64,000 nt of DNA from an uncultured Bacteroides sp. (GCF_963676325.1 NZ_OY781099.1:2914001-2978000), one strand, 5' to 3'. Shown: positions 9,589 through 19,721, counted from the first letter of the stretch. The notes: generated from the sequence alone by a model not told the origin. Translations and numbers: made by a program.

Positions 9589-12500
9589 ATGAAAAACGCA
9601 TTAATTATTATTTGCTTACTTATTTCCTGTCAGTTAACAGCTCAGAGAAACTTCGTTTTTTCGCCAATTAACAGCAATAACGGGCTTTCGGACAACCGTG
9701 TACGCACCATTAACCAATTGTTTGACGGACGAATGGTAATTGTTACCGAAGGTTTAGTTAATATATACGATGGGGTCAGTTTTCGATATATGCATTATGA
9801 TGAACGAAAGGCATACAGCCTGACTAATTATTCAGGTTGGCATCATGTTTACATCGATAAAGATAAACGATTGTGGCTCAAGAACCAGCATAAACTCTTT
9901 ATTTTCGACATCCGCAAAGAATTGTTCGTGCCAAATGCCGATAGTATATTTGCAGCACAGGGCGTAAAAAGCCATGTGAATGATTTTTTCATGGATACAG
10001 AACATAACTTTTGGTATGTAACCAAAAACGATGAACTGATTTATAGGCACAACGAACATAATAAAACAACTATTTTCTTAACCCATGTTTCAAAAATAAG
10101 TAGGTTAAATGACCAATTGTACAATATTGTTGTACATGAGAAACAACTGTTCTTGTTCTATAGGTCGGGCTGTATGATTTGTTATGATATGGTCACTCGC
10201 AAAAGGTTATACGTCGAAGACCCATTTAATGGCAATAATAAATACACAAGTACTTTAGCTGTGTTACCCTATAAAAACTATTTGTATCAGGTACGCAATG
10301 GTGTTAATATCGGCTTGTTGCTACGATTTAACGTGAAGAGCAGAAAATGGGAGCGGATTTTGGAAACTAATTACTGGCAAAACACCTTAACTGTAGACGG
10401 TAAAGGGAATTGTTGGATCAGTTCATTGGCTGGACTTTGGGTTATAGATAAAAATTTGCAAAACAAGCGTTTGATATCGCCTTTACACTTAGTCGATGGA
10501 CGTATATTTGAAACGGAAATAGCTACACAATATAACGATGGCAGAGGAGGATTATGGGTAGGTACTGTAGATAGAGGGGTGTTATATTATCATCCCGATA
10601 GGTTTAAGTTTCAAAATTTTGGACGTTCGCTATTTAATCTTCCGAATACAAAAAAATTAAGCATTCGTTGTTTTGCCGAAAAAGACGGGTATATTTTGGT
10701 GGGAACTCAAAATGGCTTGTTCCGAAAAGAAAAGAATTCACCTACATTGGAACAGTTTAGTGCTATTCCAACAAATTCGATATGCGAAAAGCTTTTTAAG
10801 GATAGCAAACAACGCATTTGGTTATGTACACAAAACAATGGACTATATTGTTTTGATAACAACTCTATAAAGCATTATAACAATCCGGCATATTGCCTGT
10901 CCATTTTCGAAGCTTCTGATAAGCAATTATACCTTTGTACTAATAAAGGGATAGGTATTTTCGACCCTCAAACTGGCAATTATAAAAAAGTGGCAATCTC
11001 TTCGGGGCATACTATTGGCAATACATATCAATTGACGGATTTTAAAAAAGACATGCTGTTGGGTTATTCTGAAGAGGGTTTGTTTTTGTATGATTGTCGC
11101 AATAAAAAGATTTCATTTCCAGAAAAAAGAAGCGGATTGCTGCAACACAACTGCCATCATTACCATTGCTTGTTTACAGATAGTCGTGGTTTGATCTGGC
11201 TTGGCACAATGGATGGCCTTAACATATACAACCCGGCAAACAACACAACTAAAAGCTTTTCTGAAAAAGACGGTTTAATAAACAGCAGTATCCGGTCTAT
11301 CACAGAAGATAACTTGGGTAGAATATGGGTTTCCACCTCTAATGGAATTTCACGTATAGATGTTAGGGTGAAAGGTGAATTGTACCAATACTCTTTTTAC
11401 AATTATAACAGGTTTGACGGGGTTATAGAAACCGAATTTTTGCCGCGTTCCGTTTTGAAAACGTCAAAGAACAGCCTATTGTGGGGTGGTCTTGATGGTT
11501 TTAACGAAATTAATCTTGACCAGATAAACCTTCCCGAACAACCATTATCCGTTCCTTTGTTGACAAAGCTTCTTCTTTCAGGCACAGAGGTCAGACAAAA
11601 TGAATATTATGATGGAAATAAGATATTGCAACAAGCCATCAGTTCAACCTCGGAGATACGACTAAAGTACTTCCAAAACTTTTTAGGGTTTGAGTTTTCA
11701 GCACTCAATTATATTAATCCAACGCAAACTTACTACCGCTACAAACTTGAAGGGGCAGAAAATTCATGGAATGAAATAAAATCAACCGATGGCGTTGGCC
11801 ATGCCAACTATACAAATTTATCTCCAGGCACTTACCATCTGAAAGTATTTGCCACTAACAACAATCATCGTTGGGGTAATCAGTATGCTGAAATTACGGT
11901 AATCATTGACCCTCCATTCTGGAAAACTACCTGGGCATATACTTTCTATTTATTGTTTATTTTTGGCGCATTATACTTTTCAAATTCGTACTATATCCGA
12001 AGGAATAAGCTAAAATTGGAAAAGCAACAAAAAGCGGATCTCGACCAGTTAAAGTATTCGTTTTTCACTAACATCAGTCATGAACTGCGAACACCGCTTA
12101 CTCTTATTTTAACTCCACTTGATTCAATATTGAGAAAGATTGAAGATGAGCACTTAAAAAAACAGCTGAATGGAATATATCGGAATGCAAACGAATTGCT
12201 GAGACTCGTCAACCAGCTTCTGGATTTTCGCAAACTTGAAATGAAAGGTGAAACATTGGAATTGAGCTATTGCAATATTAGCGATTTTCTCGAAGTCATC
12301 GCTTTTTCTTTTAAAGAAATGGCTTCTAACAATGGTATAGAATTTATTTCAGAATATATCGATGAAAATATTTATGCTTTCGTTGATAAAGATAAAATGC
12401 AGAAAATAGTAAACAACTTGCTTTCCAATGCTATTAAATTTACACCTGCCGGAGGAAAAATATGGCTGAATGCACATAAAGACCCTACCAAACCAATGTT

Positions 12501-13527
12501 CACAATACAAGTAAGCGACACAGGAGCAGGAATCCCGGAAGTTGACCTTAGCCAAATATTTGAGCGTTTTTATCAGGTAAAAAAACAAAAAGTACCTAAT
12601 ACCGGAAGTGGCATTGGATTGCACTTAGTGAAAGAATATGTGCAATTACACAATGGCACAATTGAAGTTGAAAGCCGCATAAACGAAGGGAGTTCATTCT
12701 CCGTAGTTATGCCCACCGATTTACAATCCGAAAGGGATATTCAATTGGAAGTTGAAATGAAAAGTGAAAATAAGCACTTAAAGCTTCTTGTGGTTGAAGA
12801 TAATTTTGAATTCAGAGCCTTTTTGCAGAATGAACTTTCTGAAGAATACAGTGTCGTTGTAGCAAATAATGGAAAAGAAGGACTAGAAAAAGCGATAAGT
12901 TATCAACCTGATTTGGTTATAACAGATGTCATGATGCCTGAAATGTTAGGAACAGAACTTTGTAGTCAATTGAAAAAGGACATACGAACATCACATATTC
13001 CGGTAATACTACTTACTGCTAAGACCTCTGATAAAGCACAAATTGAAGGTTTTGAAGCGGGTGCTGATGCTTATATCTCAAAGCCTTTTAATATGAATAT
13101 CCTGTTGCTACGTATTCAACATTTAATAGAACAACAAGATCAACGCAAAAAACTGTATAAAAATGCTGTTATCATAAACCCCGGAGTTATCACAGCTACC
13201 AATGTAGATAACGAACTTATAAAAAATGCTTTGCAGCATATCGAAAAGAATATGGACAACGCTTCGTATTCAGTTGAACAACTTAGCAAAGATTTGTTTA
13301 TGGATAGAACAGGATTATACCGAAAGTTATCAGTCATTGTAGGCCAGACTCCAAGTGAGTTTATACGTTCTGTTCGCTTAAAAAAGGCAGCTCAATTGCT
13401 GGAAAACGGATTATCCGTTTCTGAAGTTGCCGGACAGGTAGGCTTTGGAACCACCAGCTATTTTACTAAATGCTTTCAAGATGAATTTGGAATAAAACCA
13501 TCTCAATACAAAAATACAGATCATTAG
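9589..13527 (+). CDS. Hybrid two-component sensor-regulator (HTCS)
   Basis: One 1312-residue polypeptide holding a whole phosphorelay. It has a signal peptide (MKNALIIICLLISCQLTAQ) and a periplasmic two-propeller sensor of Reg_prop repeats (for example DSRGLIWLGTMDGLN, DNLGRIWVSTSNG). A Y_Y_Y domain and one membrane helix follow (TWAYTFYLLFIFGALYF). Then come HisKA with His831 (ISHELRTPL), HATPase_c (NNLLSNAIKFT, GSGIGLHLVKE), a receiver with Asp1113 (VITDVMMPEM) and a C-terminal AraC-type DNA-binding domain. I chose the ATG at 9589 over an upstream TTG because it starts the signal peptide. It diverges from the GH97 operon, so it most likely senses an oligosaccharide from that substrate and activates the operon. 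Confidence 0.93.
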   Translation: MKNALIIICLLISCQLTAQRNFVFSPINSNNGLSDNRVRTINQLFDGRMVIVTEGLVNIYDGVSFRYMHYDERKAYSLTNYSGWHHVYIDKDKRLWLKNQHKLFIFDIRKELFVPNADSIFAAQGVKSHVNDFFMDTEHNFWYVTKNDELIYRHNEHNKTTIFLTHVSKISRLNDQLYNIVVHEKQLFLFYRSGCMICYDMVTRKRLYVEDPFNGNNKYTSTLAVLPYKNYLYQVRNGVNIGLLLRFNVKSRKWERILETNYWQNTLTVDGKGNCWISSLAGLWVIDKNLQNKRLISPLHLVDGRIFETEIATQYNDGRGGLWVGTVDRGVLYYHPDRFKFQNFGRSLFNLPNTKKLSIRCFAEKDGYILVGTQNGLFRKEKNSPTLEQFSAIPTNSICEKLFKDSKQRIWLCTQNNGLYCFDNNSIKHYNNPAYCLSIFEASDKQLYLCTNKGIGIFDPQTGNYKKVAISSGHTIGNTYQLTDFKKDMLLGYSEEGLFLYDCRNKKISFPEKRSGLLQHNCHHYHCLFTDSRGLIWLGTMDGLNIYNPANNTTKSFSEKDGLINSSIRSITEDNLGRIWVSTSNGISRIDVRVKGELYQYSFYNYNRFDGVIETEFLPRSVLKTSKNSLLWGGLDGFNEINLDQINLPEQPLSVPLLTKLLLSGTEVRQNEYYDGNKILQQAISSTSEIRLKYFQNFLGFEFSALNYINPTQTYYRYKLEGAENSWNEIKSTDGVGHANYTNLSPGTYHLKVFATNNNHRWGNQYAEITVIIDPPFWKTTWAYTFYLLFIFGALYFSNSYYIRRNKLKLEKQQKADLDQLKYSFFTNISHELRTPLTLILTPLDSILRKIEDEHLKKQLNGIYRNANELLRLVNQLLDFRKLEMKGETLELSYCNISDFLEVIAFSFKEMASNNGIEFISEYIDENIYAFVDKDKMQKIVNNLLSNAIKFTPAGGKIWLNAHKDPTKPMFTIQVSDTGAGIPEVDLSQIFERFYQVKKQKVPNTGSGIGLHLVKEYVQLHNGTIEVESRINEGSSFSVVMPTDLQSERDIQLEVEMKSENKHLKLLVVEDNFEFRAFLQNELSEEYSVVVANNGKEGLEKAISYQPDLVITDVMMPEMLGTELCSQLKKDIRTSHIPVILLTAKTSDKAQIEGFEAGADAYISKPFNMNILLLRIQHLIEQQDQRKKLYKNAVIINPGVITATNVDNELIKNALQHIEKNMDNASYSVEQLSKDLFMDRTGLYRKLSVIVGQTPSEFIRSVRLKKAAQLLENGLSVSEVAGQVGFGTTSYFTKCFQDEFGIKPSQYKNTDH

Positions 13528-13599
13528 CTATATACATAAGTGCTTATAAGCATAAAATAAAATCACTCATAGATTGCAATTTGTCGGTAAAAGCCTCGC

Positions 13600-13692
13600 A
13601 GCCACGCGAACTAACTTAACAAGCTAATATACAATAAAATAAGCCGCGTAGCTTTTATTAAAAAAGCTACGCGGCACTATGAAAGCCACGCG
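13600..13692. repeat. Left inverted-repeat cluster of the VirE/HU module
   Basis: Contains a perfect hairpin, GCCGCGTAGCTTTT at 13643-13656 and its complement at 13662-13675 (5-nt loop). AGCCACGCG occurs on both sides, at 13600-13608 and 13684-13692. The same words recur beyond the other end of the VirE/HU pair (16457-16566). The hairpin may also terminate converging transcription, since it lies between the HTCS stop and the VirE stop. Confidence 0.75.
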
Positions 13693-13705
13693 TTTTTGCA
13701 GGGCT

Positions 13706-15787
13706 TTATTTTATCTCTGTCACCTTATACACATATCCGCGGTGTATATGACGCCTTTCAAACTTGGTTATCAGTGATCTTCCCAATGACATTGCCGCAT
13801 TATCTGAACATTTAAAGGTTGAATTTCTCTGGCGGATGCGGTCCAGAATCTCCGTACAGGTAAGTTCCTCAAAAGGTTCACCTTCCTGCGGAGCCGAGAA
13901 ATACATATCCACACTCTCTTCCTGCGGAGTAACACGCTGAAATCTGCGGTTACTCTCTGTTATGTAAGCCTCCTCTTCGTGGGTGAACCAGTAGCGTTCA
14001 CGGTTGTGAAGGGCATTGACAGCCTGGGCATACAACTGACTGTAATCAACAGGACTCTGATAATCTATCACTCCTATTACTTCAATGCCAATATAACGGC
14101 GGCTTCCCGTTGAATCGGTCAGCAAGTCAAAATTATTACATGTAGCTATAAATGTGGCATACCTGCGCAGTTGCTGAGTAACACTGGCATGAGGCAAACG
14201 TGTCTGCACCACTGCCTTCTGAAGAATATGCTTCATGAATCCCTGATAAGAGGGACTGATGGAATCGAACTCGTCCATATTGATAAGTGCAAAACGACTC
14301 AGTGCCAGTTGTACATCGTTGCGCTTACTGAAATCAATGCTGTCAGTATAATAGTCACGCAGTTCGGGTGGCAAAAGATTCAGGCAGAAAGTAGACTTTC
14401 CGCAGCCCTGACTGCCCACCAATAAAGGCAAAGTGCTGTTGCTATGCTCGCGATCAAGTTGTTGCCAGTGTGCCACCATGGAAAGGAACCAGATGTAAAA
14501 CAAATTTCTCCATTGCGGGTTATCACACGGCACCCTATCGGCCAGTTCGCGTATACGGTCTTTCCCGTCCCATGCTCCAAGATTGAGAAGATATTCCTCA
14601 ACAGGATCATACGAAGGCACGCGGTCCGATTCCAGATAGCGCTTCACATCCGCATCCCATAAAGGAAGCCCCTCGCCCAACGCATTAATGCAGATACTGT
14701 TTATTGCCTGCTTGTTCAGCGGACGGAAATCAAAGTAAAATGATTTCAGTTCCCTGTATTCCACCACTCCCTTCACCGTGTTTCGCCTTAGCTGATAGCG
14801 TCGCTGCATAAACTCTTCCATCTGTGCCACCAAGGTCATTGAAGAAGAGATGCAAGGCTTGCTGCCAAACTTTTTAGCCAGCGTATAAGCAGCCCTGAAG
14901 TTGGCACGTATTTCTAAATCATATTTTCTTAGTCCGGTGTGCAGCAAAGTCCACCTCACCGCATCCTCTTCCGGAATGCCCGAGCGATTACAGTTTTCTG
15001 CCAGTTTAACAAGAAACGGAAGCAATTCGCCGTTTTCGTAGTCCACCCCGCCCACTGAGTTCAGTGCATCCTGCATGGAGGTGTTGAATAAAGTAGATAT
15101 TACACGGCTTCGTTCATAGCCTGGCAACAGGCGTTGCAACGGGTCGCTCACCGCCTGTCGTTCTTCCTCAAAAGTAGATTCTGCGGGCATGCGCACCGGC
15201 TGTTCTATCCTGATGGGCATTGCTTCGGGGTTGTGATACAATCCCGGATCAAAACTCATCCGGCAACTATGATTCAATGCAGGCTTCTTCAGTTCTATCT
15301 CTCGTTTCAACTGTGGCTGATACCATTTCACCGCCTCCCTGTAAGCTTGTGCGTGAAACATTTCGGCCAACTGAGTTCTTTGAGGCAGACTGCCGTCCAT
15401 CAGCGAGAAAGGAACTATAATTTTTACACTCTTATTACTTGAACCAATAAATGCCAGCAAGGTTTGCGGCAAGCGGGATGCCCTTTCACGTATCTGCGCC
15501 GCCTCACTGTGTCCAGTCAGATTATTCACTTCAATGGTTACCCAGCCATTGTATCCTGTCATAAGCTGTACGCCTCCATTTTCAGAAAAAGAGCCGCCAA
15601 ATATCAGTTTCGGAACCATCTTTACCTGCGGACATATTCTTCCCGGCATTGTATGCTGAAGGGCCATGCGCATGTTAGATACCGGCTGGCTTTGGGTTTC
15701 AGTCTTCATTGCTTCCACTACCGCAGTTAGTTCTATGGCACGTTGTGTTTGTGTTTTGCCGTTCTCCCGGCATTGAGTAATCTTCAT
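13706..15787 (-). CDS. VirE/VapE-type P-loop ATPase with BT4734-like N-terminus
   Basis: A 693-residue protein. The N-terminal half (GSSNKSVKIIV, CRMSFDPGLYHNPEA) resembles the Bacteroides BT4734/BF3469 region, which has primase-like features. The C-terminal half has the VirE/VapE helicase-like ATPase core: Walker A VGSQGCGKST near residue 460, Walker B ALINMDEFD, and sensor-like FIATCNNFDLL. The family is associated with replication of mobile DNA, but its cellular role in Bacteroides is unsettled. No signal peptide. It lies 20 bp after the HU-like gene, so they are probably co-transcribed. This stretch is visibly GC-richer than its neighbours, which suggests transfer. Confidence 0.8.
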   Translation of the reverse strand: MKITQCRENGKTQTQRAIELTAVVEAMKTETQSQPVSNMRMALQHTMPGRICPQVKMVPKLIFGGSFSENGGVQLMTGYNGWVTIEVNNLTGHSEAAQIRERASRLPQTLLAFIGSSNKSVKIIVPFSLMDGSLPQRTQLAEMFHAQAYREAVKWYQPQLKREIELKKPALNHSCRMSFDPGLYHNPEAMPIRIEQPVRMPAESTFEEERQAVSDPLQRLLPGYERSRVISTLFNTSMQDALNSVGGVDYENGELLPFLVKLAENCNRSGIPEEDAVRWTLLHTGLRKYDLEIRANFRAAYTLAKKFGSKPCISSSMTLVAQMEEFMQRRYQLRRNTVKGVVEYRELKSFYFDFRPLNKQAINSICINALGEGLPLWDADVKRYLESDRVPSYDPVEEYLLNLGAWDGKDRIRELADRVPCDNPQWRNLFYIWFLSMVAHWQQLDREHSNSTLPLLVGSQGCGKSTFCLNLLPPELRDYYTDSIDFSKRNDVQLALSRFALINMDEFDSISPSYQGFMKHILQKAVVQTRLPHASVTQQLRRYATFIATCNNFDLLTDSTGSRRYIGIEVIGVIDYQSPVDYSQLYAQAVNALHNRERYWFTHEEEAYITESNRRFQRVTPQEESVDMYFSAPQEGEPFEELTCTEILDRIRQRNSTFKCSDNAAMSLGRSLITKFERRHIHRGYVYKVTEIK

Positions 15788-15807
15788 AGTACTGTTTTAG
15801 TGGTTAT

Positions 15808-16206
15808 TTACTTCTTTGTAGCCTCGCGGAATGAACGGCTATAGCTTATTTTGCCTAAAATGCCACGCATCTCTTTGTCCGCCTTAAAGCAAACACGCTG
15901 CGCCTTTACTTTTGACGGAGTGCATTCATCAGGTGTTTCATACCCCTCACTGCCTGCTGATACAGAAAACGACCCTATATCTTTTAGATATACCGTATTT
16001 CCTTTCATCAGATATGTCTGCATCACATCGCTCAAGGCTATAACAGCAGCATACACATCTGCTTCGGTCAGCGAACAACGCCCACATATATCTTTTGCCA
16101 GTTCATCCATCCCCACTTGACCCGAAGCAACCGGTACTCCGTGATAGCGCACTTTTTCATTTCCTCCACTCTTGTCAATTTTCTGACGAACCACATAATA
16201 CGACAT
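15808..16206 (-). CDS. HU-like DNA-binding protein (HU-HIG type)
   Basis: A 132-residue basic protein of the extended Bacteroides HU family. The HU core is recognisable in the helical part (DELAKDICGRCSLTEADVYAAVIAL) and the beta-arm lead-in (GNTVYLKDIGSFSVSAGSEG), with a longer N-terminus (YYVVRQKID) than classical HU. Such proteins bend DNA. In Bacteroides they are often encoded beside VirE-like genes, as here. A cell-wall amidase often found with the pair is absent. Two near-identical hairpins lie 47-124 bp upstream and could be its operator. Confidence 0.82.
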   Translation of the reverse strand: MSYYVVRQKIDKSGGNEKVRYHGVPVASGQVGMDELAKDICGRCSLTEADVYAAVIALSDVMQTYLMKGNTVYLKDIGSFSVSAGSEGYETPDECTPSKVKAQRVCFKADKEMRGILGKISYSRSFREATKK

Positions 16207-16252
16207 AATGTTTTGTTTAATTTATTTATAACTGATTAATTTTCGTGTACAT

Positions 16253-16330
16253 CCGGGTGTACGCCACCGGTACACCCGGGTATTATAACGCAGTACATGC
16301 GGGTGTAAGCAGCTGTTACACCCGCATGTA
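16253..16330. repeat. Twin hairpins upstream of the HU-like gene
   Basis: First hairpin: CCGGGTGTAC at 16253-16262, 7-nt loop, complement at 16270-16279. Second hairpin: 15-bp perfect arms TACATGCGGGTGTAA at 16294-16308 and 16316-16330, again with a 7-nt loop. The four arms share CGGGTGTA in alternating orientation. Binding site and mobile-element function are both possible. Confidence 0.85.
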
Positions 16331-16456
16331 GATACTAATTATAGTGTTACAAATATACAAAATAAAAGTCTGAAAAGCAAATTTTCGCTCCTCATTTTCA
16401 GTACAAACAGAGAACTATTTGTCATAAAAAACGCTACCGTCAATAGTTATTAAATG

Positions 16457-16566
16457 TAGCGCGTAGCTTTTCTGTCTCCGCGTAGCTTTTATTTGAAAGC
16501 TACGCGGGTTTATTGTGTTTAAAATCAATCCATTGAAGGTAGTCGCGTGGCTGCGTAGCTTTTTTT
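16457..16566. repeat. Right inverted-repeat cluster of the VirE/HU module
   Basis: GCGTAGCTTTT occurs at about 16461, 16480 and 16553, with an inverted copy forming a hairpin (CCGCGTAGCTTT at 16478-16489, complement at 16496-16507). CGCGTGGCT sits at 16544-16552. These are the words seen at 13600-13692, so the VirE/HU pair is framed by related repeats. Confidence 0.75.
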
Positions 16567-16625
16567 GAAAAAACTATTAATGTACGGCAAAACTAAAATT
16601 CGGGTTTAACAAATTTCTTTTTTTA

Positions 16626-19600
16626 TTACTGATCGTAACTATTATAAAAAGGATGAAATGGTTTAGCAACCTGAGATGAAGATCCAAACAGTTTTTGCAG
16701 AACATTTGGCCAATTTCCGTTAACTGGTACAATTGAAAAGCTGCCGGTAATTTCCTTCACTTTTTCAATATTTACTTTTTGCTCTGGCAAGGAGCCTTTG
16801 TTAAACCGACCGGAGACTAATGCATTGTGACTTACAATGATTCCCTGTGGAGAATTCTCTACAGCAATGTTTGACTTGTTGGAAATAAGAACAATACCTT
16901 TCCCATGTGCATCAGACAAAACAGCCAAATATACGTCTTCCCGGTTTCCCTGAAAGTTGAGATCGGAACTATTCAAATGGTAAAATCCGAATTCGTCGAG
17001 TACATCCTTTCCTGGGTAGGCAGGGTAAGGCCCTTTACCAACCCATCGAAACTCGGTAAATGATGCAGGAATCAGAAACGAAAGGCCAGCTTCGAGGGGT
17101 ATTCCTGTAGCTTTCTCCGGGGTAAAATGATATTTAACATCAATTCGACCACTATCTGTAACCTGATATTCAACAGTACCAGTAATAAACTGTCCTTTAG
17201 CATTCTGCCGCTCGTAAGTATAATTCACTACAATACGGTTATTACTAATATGCTCAACCTTTATCTGTGGATGAGTCAACAGATGGGGAGTCCAGACAGG
17301 ACTACTCTCTTCTTTTGGCTTTTCAGCCAGTAAAGGATCATCTACTTTTATCTTTTTAGATTCTTTTCCCTTGTTAGTTGATGATTTCTCTGTAGTAGCC
17401 AGTTCCGACATCGTTGTTTTTCGTCCCATACGGGCATAAGGTCCGTCTATAATAAAATCTGAAGAAGAATCATTTAATCTGATCATTCCCGTTTGAGCAT
17501 TTAATTCCAAACCCAAATTTCCAAAAACAATGGTATTTCCTTTCAGAAAAGGTTTCTTTATATTTAAATCCATTTTTTGCCGGAAATCGGCTAATTGATT
17601 ACCAACTTCCAAAGGATAAACTTTTTCATAGAATTGATAATTTTGTTTATCCTTAAACCTGACTTTCAAATAATAATAATCAGCTGTTATTTTTTCCGGA
17701 AGTTGAATATCAATACCTAATGCCAATGTATCATGCGGAGTACAAACTAACGGAGTACGCCCGGATTGTAATGCTAAGGTATCAGCATAAAGCGTCCATG
17801 TACATTCTATATCGGAGAGGTTGGTAAAATCAAAACGATTTATAAGATCTAGCCGAACAGTTTGCTTACCACAAGAAACATGTAATCTATCACCAAGCAG
17901 TTTTACCGGTGTATACACTTTGCGCATCTGCCAATAATCCACCTGTGGAATTCGGTTAGCATACACCAATCCATCAGCTCCTTGATTACCATTATTGTCA
18001 TACACAGTAACAGAATCTGTCCAAACTGAAGTTGTAAAAGCTCCTGGTGTTGTTTTCACAGATGATTTACGCAGAATTCCCTGATCGAAAAAGTGCCAGA
18101 CCGCCCCTCCTGCCAATTTAGGATTTGCATACATAATCTCCCATAATGCTTCCATGCGATCAAAATCCAATCCCAGAGCATGAGCATATTCGGTAACAAT
18201 CATTGGTCGGTTAAACTTGTTGGAATACTCCTTAAGAACTGACGGTACAGGATAATGAGGTGACAAAATATCAACTGATTCAGGAATTGTTTCGTATATT
18301 TTACCGAAATACGAACCGATCTGAGGGAAACAATGTGGACGGGTGGGATCAAGTTGTTTCACATATTCGCCTGTTTCAACACAAATATCAGTTAGTGGAT
18401 TTTCGTTTCCTACACTCCAGACAATGATGGATGGATGGTTTTTATCACGTTCTAAAGTAGCTTTTGCCCTAGTCTTAAGTATTGGAAGATAAGATTTGTC
18501 AGTCAAATGTTCATCACCAAATCCAAATGGAACTTCTTCCATAACATAAAAGCCAAGAGAATCGCACAGCTCAATAAATCGGGGATGCGCCTGATAATGA
18601 GAAGTACGGATAAAATTAACGTTAGCTTCACGAATTAGTTTCAAATCCTGAAGCATCTCGGCTTCGGTAACAGCGCGGCCATTTATCGGAGAAAGATCAT
18701 GATGGTTCACACCTCGCAACTTTATTGGTGTTCCATTTAGTTTTAAGATTCCGTTGTTCCACGACACTTCCCGAATACCTATTTTTTCAACATGTTGCTG
18801 AAGTTCTTTATTATTGCTTTTCAAACAAATGGATAAAGTGTAAAGATTTGGAGTCTCGGCAGTCCATAGCTTTGGCGCTCCTATTTTTAACTTTTCACGA
18901 AATGATACCGTATCAGAAGCACTTGTCAGCTTATTCCGCATAAGCGAAAACTCTTTTACCAGTTCGCCTTGGGGATTATATAGTTTTGCCGTCACGGTTG
19001 TTTTTCCCGGGAAAGATTTTTTTGAAACATTCTCAATAAGAGTGGAGATCGATAATGTAGCATCAGTTTTATCAACGTTGGTTCTAACAACTACATCTTT
19101 GATATGCGTGGTTGGCAGACTGAATAAAGTCACATCTCGAATGATACCAGATAGCGACCAACAATCATTCGTGTCAAATTCCCAGCCTTTTGAGCGGGTC
19201 GTCACACGAACAGCCAAAACATTACTTTTTCCGAGACTCACCAAAGAGCTTATATCAAATGTTTGTCGGTTAAATGAGCTGTTAAAGCTACCTGCATATT
19301 TACCGTTAACCCAAAATTGATAGCCATATTGCACTCCATCAAAGGCAATATATACAGGTTGATTTTTCCAATCAGCAGGAACTGTAAAAACGGTACGATA
19401 CAAACCGGTACCTTCTTGTAGTTCTTTCCCATATTTTGGTTCGGCAAAGCCTTGTAATTCCCAATGACCTGGCGTTTTTATATCCGCCCAAAGAGAGATA
19501 TCCTTTTGGGGTTCAAAAAAGGTTTCATCAGCTCCAATATTTGATGAAGGGATATATTTAAACTTCCAGATTCCATTAAGCGAAATCTGTTTACCAAAAC

Positions 19601-19694
19601 CTTTTGACGGCAACAGCACCTGAGATATGGCACTGTTTACACTAAAAATCGCTAGTAATAAACAAATAGCGATAGTTCTTTTTTCAAAATTCAT
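16626..19694 (-). CDS. GH2 beta-galactosidase-like enzyme
   Basis: A 1022-residue secreted GH2 protein with a signal peptide through about residue 25. The sugar-binding jelly roll (LNGIWKFKY, FWVNGKYAG) comes first, then the Ig-like domain and the TIM barrel (LRGVNHHDLSP). The acid/base is Glu431 in WSVGNENP and the nucleophile Glu502 in IVTEYAHALG. A C-terminal beta-galactosidase small-chain-like sandwich ends the protein. Residues about 765-800 hold a Lys/Glu/Ser-rich insert (SSTNKGKESKKIKVDD) not expected inside that domain. The ATG lies only about 25 bp from a transposase remnant, so its natural promoter may have been displaced. Confidence 0.9.
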   Translation of the reverse strand: MNFEKRTIAICLLLAIFSVNSAISQVLLPSKGFGKQISLNGIWKFKYIPSSNIGADETFFEPQKDISLWADIKTPGHWELQGFAEPKYGKELQEGTGLYRTVFTVPADWKNQPVYIAFDGVQYGYQFWVNGKYAGSFNSSFNRQTFDISSLVSLGKSNVLAVRVTTRSKGWEFDTNDCWSLSGIIRDVTLFSLPTTHIKDVVVRTNVDKTDATLSISTLIENVSKKSFPGKTTVTAKLYNPQGELVKEFSLMRNKLTSASDTVSFREKLKIGAPKLWTAETPNLYTLSICLKSNNKELQQHVEKIGIREVSWNNGILKLNGTPIKLRGVNHHDLSPINGRAVTEAEMLQDLKLIREANVNFIRTSHYQAHPRFIELCDSLGFYVMEEVPFGFGDEHLTDKSYLPILKTRAKATLERDKNHPSIIVWSVGNENPLTDICVETGEYVKQLDPTRPHCFPQIGSYFGKIYETIPESVDILSPHYPVPSVLKEYSNKFNRPMIVTEYAHALGLDFDRMEALWEIMYANPKLAGGAVWHFFDQGILRKSSVKTTPGAFTTSVWTDSVTVYDNNGNQGADGLVYANRIPQVDYWQMRKVYTPVKLLGDRLHVSCGKQTVRLDLINRFDFTNLSDIECTWTLYADTLALQSGRTPLVCTPHDTLALGIDIQLPEKITADYYYLKVRFKDKQNYQFYEKVYPLEVGNQLADFRQKMDLNIKKPFLKGNTIVFGNLGLELNAQTGMIRLNDSSSDFIIDGPYARMGRKTTMSELATTEKSSTNKGKESKKIKVDDPLLAEKPKEESSPVWTPHLLTHPQIKVEHISNNRIVVNYTYERQNAKGQFITGTVEYQVTDSGRIDVKYHFTPEKATGIPLEAGLSFLIPASFTEFRWVGKGPYPAYPGKDVLDEFGFYHLNSSDLNFQGNREDVYLAVLSDAHGKGIVLISNKSNIAVENSPQGIIVSHNALVSGRFNKGSLPEQKVNIEKVKEITGSFSIVPVNGNWPNVLQKLFGSSSQVAKPFHPFYNSYDQ

Positions 19695-19721
19695 ATATTT
19701 AGAACCTGCTTAAATTGGGAT

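Noticed and set aside
13706..16206. Prophage or conjugative element
   Set aside because: No integrase, relaxase, phage structural or transfer gene is present; only the VirE/HU pair and its repeats.
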